Under the pieces are notes generated by a model that was not told the origin of the DNA, made no database searches, and saw nothing but the letters and a program-made list of their open reading frames with translations. Of a stretch of DNA of 64,000 nucleotides, positions 62,447 through 64,000 are shown piece after piece (the first letter of the stretch is position 1; each line of letters begins with the position of its first letter). This DNA is from Liolophura sinensis (taxonomy: Eukaryota > Mollusca > Polyplacophora > Chitonida > Chitonidae): contig NC_088301.1 in the NCBI RefSeq assembly GCF_032854445.1, positions 53,617,187-53,681,186 of the forward strand, read 5' to 3'. The position numbers were made by a program, and so were the translations under genes.

Positions 62447-62688
62447 ATGGCTAGTAAGGTGTCTGCTCGCCTGGCAAATATCTACTACAGCCCTCGTGGG
62501 TACTGGAAGGGTCTCGCAGCCATCCAGAAACTTGCCACTGCGGCTAAAGTCTCCGAAGATGTGGTCCGGGCCGCAGATACCTGCCCCGTCCCCGAAAAAT
62601 ACCGAGGCCTATGTTCGATGTTTCCACGCCGAATGACATCCACCAAACCGATCTTCTATTTCTACCACATGATCGGCGATTCCTCCTC
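62447..62688 (+). pseudogene. Retroviral-type integrase of Polinton type, 5' fragment
   Basis: Polinton integrases are DDE enzymes that insert the element. The ATG at 62,447 starts 'MASKVSARLANIYYSPRGYW', the N-terminal helix-turn-helix/zinc-proximal region typical of these integrases. 'KVSEDVVRA' follows, then a short deletion with frame change near 62,580, then 'PRPMFDVSTPND' and 'HQTDLLFLPHD', which is where the catalytic core begins (the Asp after HQT is the likely first catalytic residue). Immediately afterwards, at about 62,681-62,690, the sequence turns into the opposite-strand polymerase. All remaining catalytic residues and the C-terminal domain are missing, so it cannot be active. 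Confidence 0.7.
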
Positions 62689-64000
62689 GCAACCCCTTCT
62701 CAATGAAGAGATGTTGGTCGTAGTCGGTCAACAGCTCCAGCTCTTCTCCGGTCTTCTTGAACAGCGCATCCCACGAGAGACCTGGGCTCGTAAAGTAGTG
62801 AGCGGGGTCCAATCCATACTGCGGTAAGCAAGTCTTCCAGAAGGCCTCAAATACATCAGCCAACAGAGCACGTCTGTGCGGCAGTAAAGGTCTGTGTAGT
62901 CTCCCAGATTGGTGCAGTCAAATACCTTCCATACCTGTTTCGCGTGGATGTAGTCCTCGTCGCTACTGCCTCCGACTTTGATATTACTGTAGAAAGCCTT
63001 TTTAGGTGGGAGGCTGGACTCGTCGAAGCGCTCCCAGGAGTCCATATACTCATAGGGGTAGACGCCCTTGCGCATGAGTAACTTACGTTTTTCTTCGGCA
63101 GGCTCATACCGGGCTGTGGTGTGGAAAGCCTCAGGTTTGTTGGCCTCTACCAGATTGTCAAGGGAATCCGGTAAGAACTGAACGCTGTCGATGAAGCGGA
63201 GCTGCCCCAGCGAGAAGGAGATGTACTTTTCCGTGTTGTTGGGGATGCAGAAGATGCGGCCCTCCACCTTACTTATGGCTTGCATCAGGAGGTGCCGGTC
63301 GTAGCCGTCGTTGTGGAAGACTACCGGTATGGCTGTCTTGGGACCCAGCCGCAACTTTAGGTTGCATACGTTATGGGCCGCGCCTCTGTACTTGCCGGTG
63401 ATATGGCAGTGGTCGCGCACAGAATCGACGCTTAGAGGCTTCTCACACACGTGACAGGTTGTGGCGTTGTTGTGGGCCTGCCAGTCTTGGGGAGTCATCC
63501 TCATGGCTATAGGGTTGGCTAGAACATTTTTGATTTCCCGCTCCTCCTGTCGGAGAGCTCTGAGGAAGTGTTCCGTCGCGTTAGGGCCTCTGTATTCCAC
63601 GGGGCGTTTTGTGAGGCCGTCGCAACGCACCACAACATAGCAGTAACTGCAGGACTCGTGGTGCTGAGTCTTTTGAGTGCTGCTCTCTGTGGGGCTGGAT
63701 GGCTTCAACCTTTTTGGTCAGAGCCTCGAGGTCGGCATATATGATGAACGGCGCCGGTAGCTGTTTGTGGTGGTTTTGGAAGGAGAACTTGTTTTCCCCC
63801 TCCTGGGACATCTCAACCCTCACCGCCCTCTGGCCAATCCCTCGGCATTCCAGCTTATGCGCCTCGAGCAGGTCCTCCCTTGTGTAACCGTGTAGACACC
63901 GCTCACAGAAGTGTTTGCGATTTCGTGTCTTACTTTCTTGGAACAGGAGACGATCGAGGTCTTTTATCCACGTATAATGGAATTTGCCTGCCTTCTCAAT
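62686..64000 (-). pseudogene. polB: Protein-primed-type family B DNA polymerase, N-terminal part, frameshifted and truncated
   Basis: This is the replicative polymerase of Polinton/adintovirus elements. The frame enters from the right edge with a Cys/His cluster ('HFCERCLHGYTREDLLEAHK'). The exonuclease I region 'FIIYADLEAL' is near 63,740. A frame change occurs near 63,690. The next frame, open to about 62,865, has a zinc/HNH-like block ('RDHCHITGKYRGAAHNVC'), exonuclease II region 'PVVFHNDGYDRHLL', 'RKGVYPYEYMDSWERFDE' and exonuclease III region 'YTDLYCRTDVL'. A second frame change near 62,865 leads to 'GLDPAHYFTSPGLSWDAL' and 'LLTDYDQHLFIEKG'. It stops at the junction with the integrase near 62,686. 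The palm domain with its polymerase Asp motifs is missing. The N-terminus lies beyond the window. Confidence 0.85.

Larger units (their letters stand above)
55414..64000. mobile_element. Degenerate Maverick/Polinton (adintovirus-like) element, interior portion
   Basis: This tract is near 50% GC, intronless and gene-dense on both strands, unlike the AT-rich host DNA. It carries the diagnostic set: family-B DNA polymerase (minus, right end), retroviral-type integrase fragment, FtsK/A32-type packaging ATPase, a candidate capsid gene immediately upstream of the ATPase, and several small membrane proteins. No adenovirus-type protease was recognised. Neither terminal inverted repeats nor target-site duplications are visible, because one end is at the gap and the other is beyond the window. 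Nearly all frames are interrupted. It is an integrated old copy by the state of its genes; physical linkage to the left flank is not proven because of the gap. Confidence 0.8.

Noticed and set aside
62728-63708. Treating the 326-codon polymerase frame as an intact gene
   Set aside because: Its start is internal to the family domain order and its last 40 or so codons are out of frame; the conserved sequence continues in other frames on both sides.

Overview
The window is eukaryotic nuclear DNA from a marine invertebrate, most likely a mollusc or another lophotrochozoan. Evidence: AT-rich sequence with GT-AG introns, orthologues of conserved animal genes, and two families of tRNA-derived SINE-like repeats, one ending in a CACT-rich tail of the kind common in molluscs. 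The species cannot be named from sequence alone.

Layout, left to right. (1) 1-12.2 kb: the 5' part of an RNF123 (KPC1) ubiquitin-ligase gene on the minus strand. Six phase-compatible exons lie at 8.4-12.2 kb, ending inside the SPRY domain; the rest of the gene is off the left edge. (2) 12.9-22.9 kb: a complete 11-exon Rab GDP-dissociation inhibitor gene (445 aa), head-to-head with RNF123. (3) 23-34 kb: gene-poor, AT-rich DNA with SINEs and short tandem repeats. (4) 34.05-34.99 kb: an intronless TMEM121-like membrane protein, minus strand. (5) 37.3-45.7 kb: a complete 7-exon makorin RING E3 ligase (447 aa). (6) 50.1-51.4 kb: a 49-bp minisatellite. (7) 52.5-53.4 kb: a two-exon divergent caveolin (144 aa). 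(8) 55,214-55,413: a 200-base assembly gap.

Right of the gap the character changes sharply: base composition near half GC, no introns, and tightly packed, overlapping genes on both strands. This is the interior of a Maverick/Polinton (adintovirus-like) element. It has a family-B DNA polymerase, a retroviral-type integrase fragment, an FtsK/A32-type packaging ATPase, a candidate major capsid protein, and several small membrane or structural proteins. Almost every reading frame is broken by frameshifts or in-frame stops, and integrase and polymerase are truncated and joined tail-to-tail near 62,686. The host genes in the same window are all intact, so the element is best read as a decayed, rearranged endogenous copy. 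Its linkage to the caveolin side depends on the assembly gap.

No CRISPR, bacterial operon or rRNA was seen. The host genes have unrelated roles (ubiquitin ligation, Rab recycling, caveolae); the element genes would form one virion and replication set.
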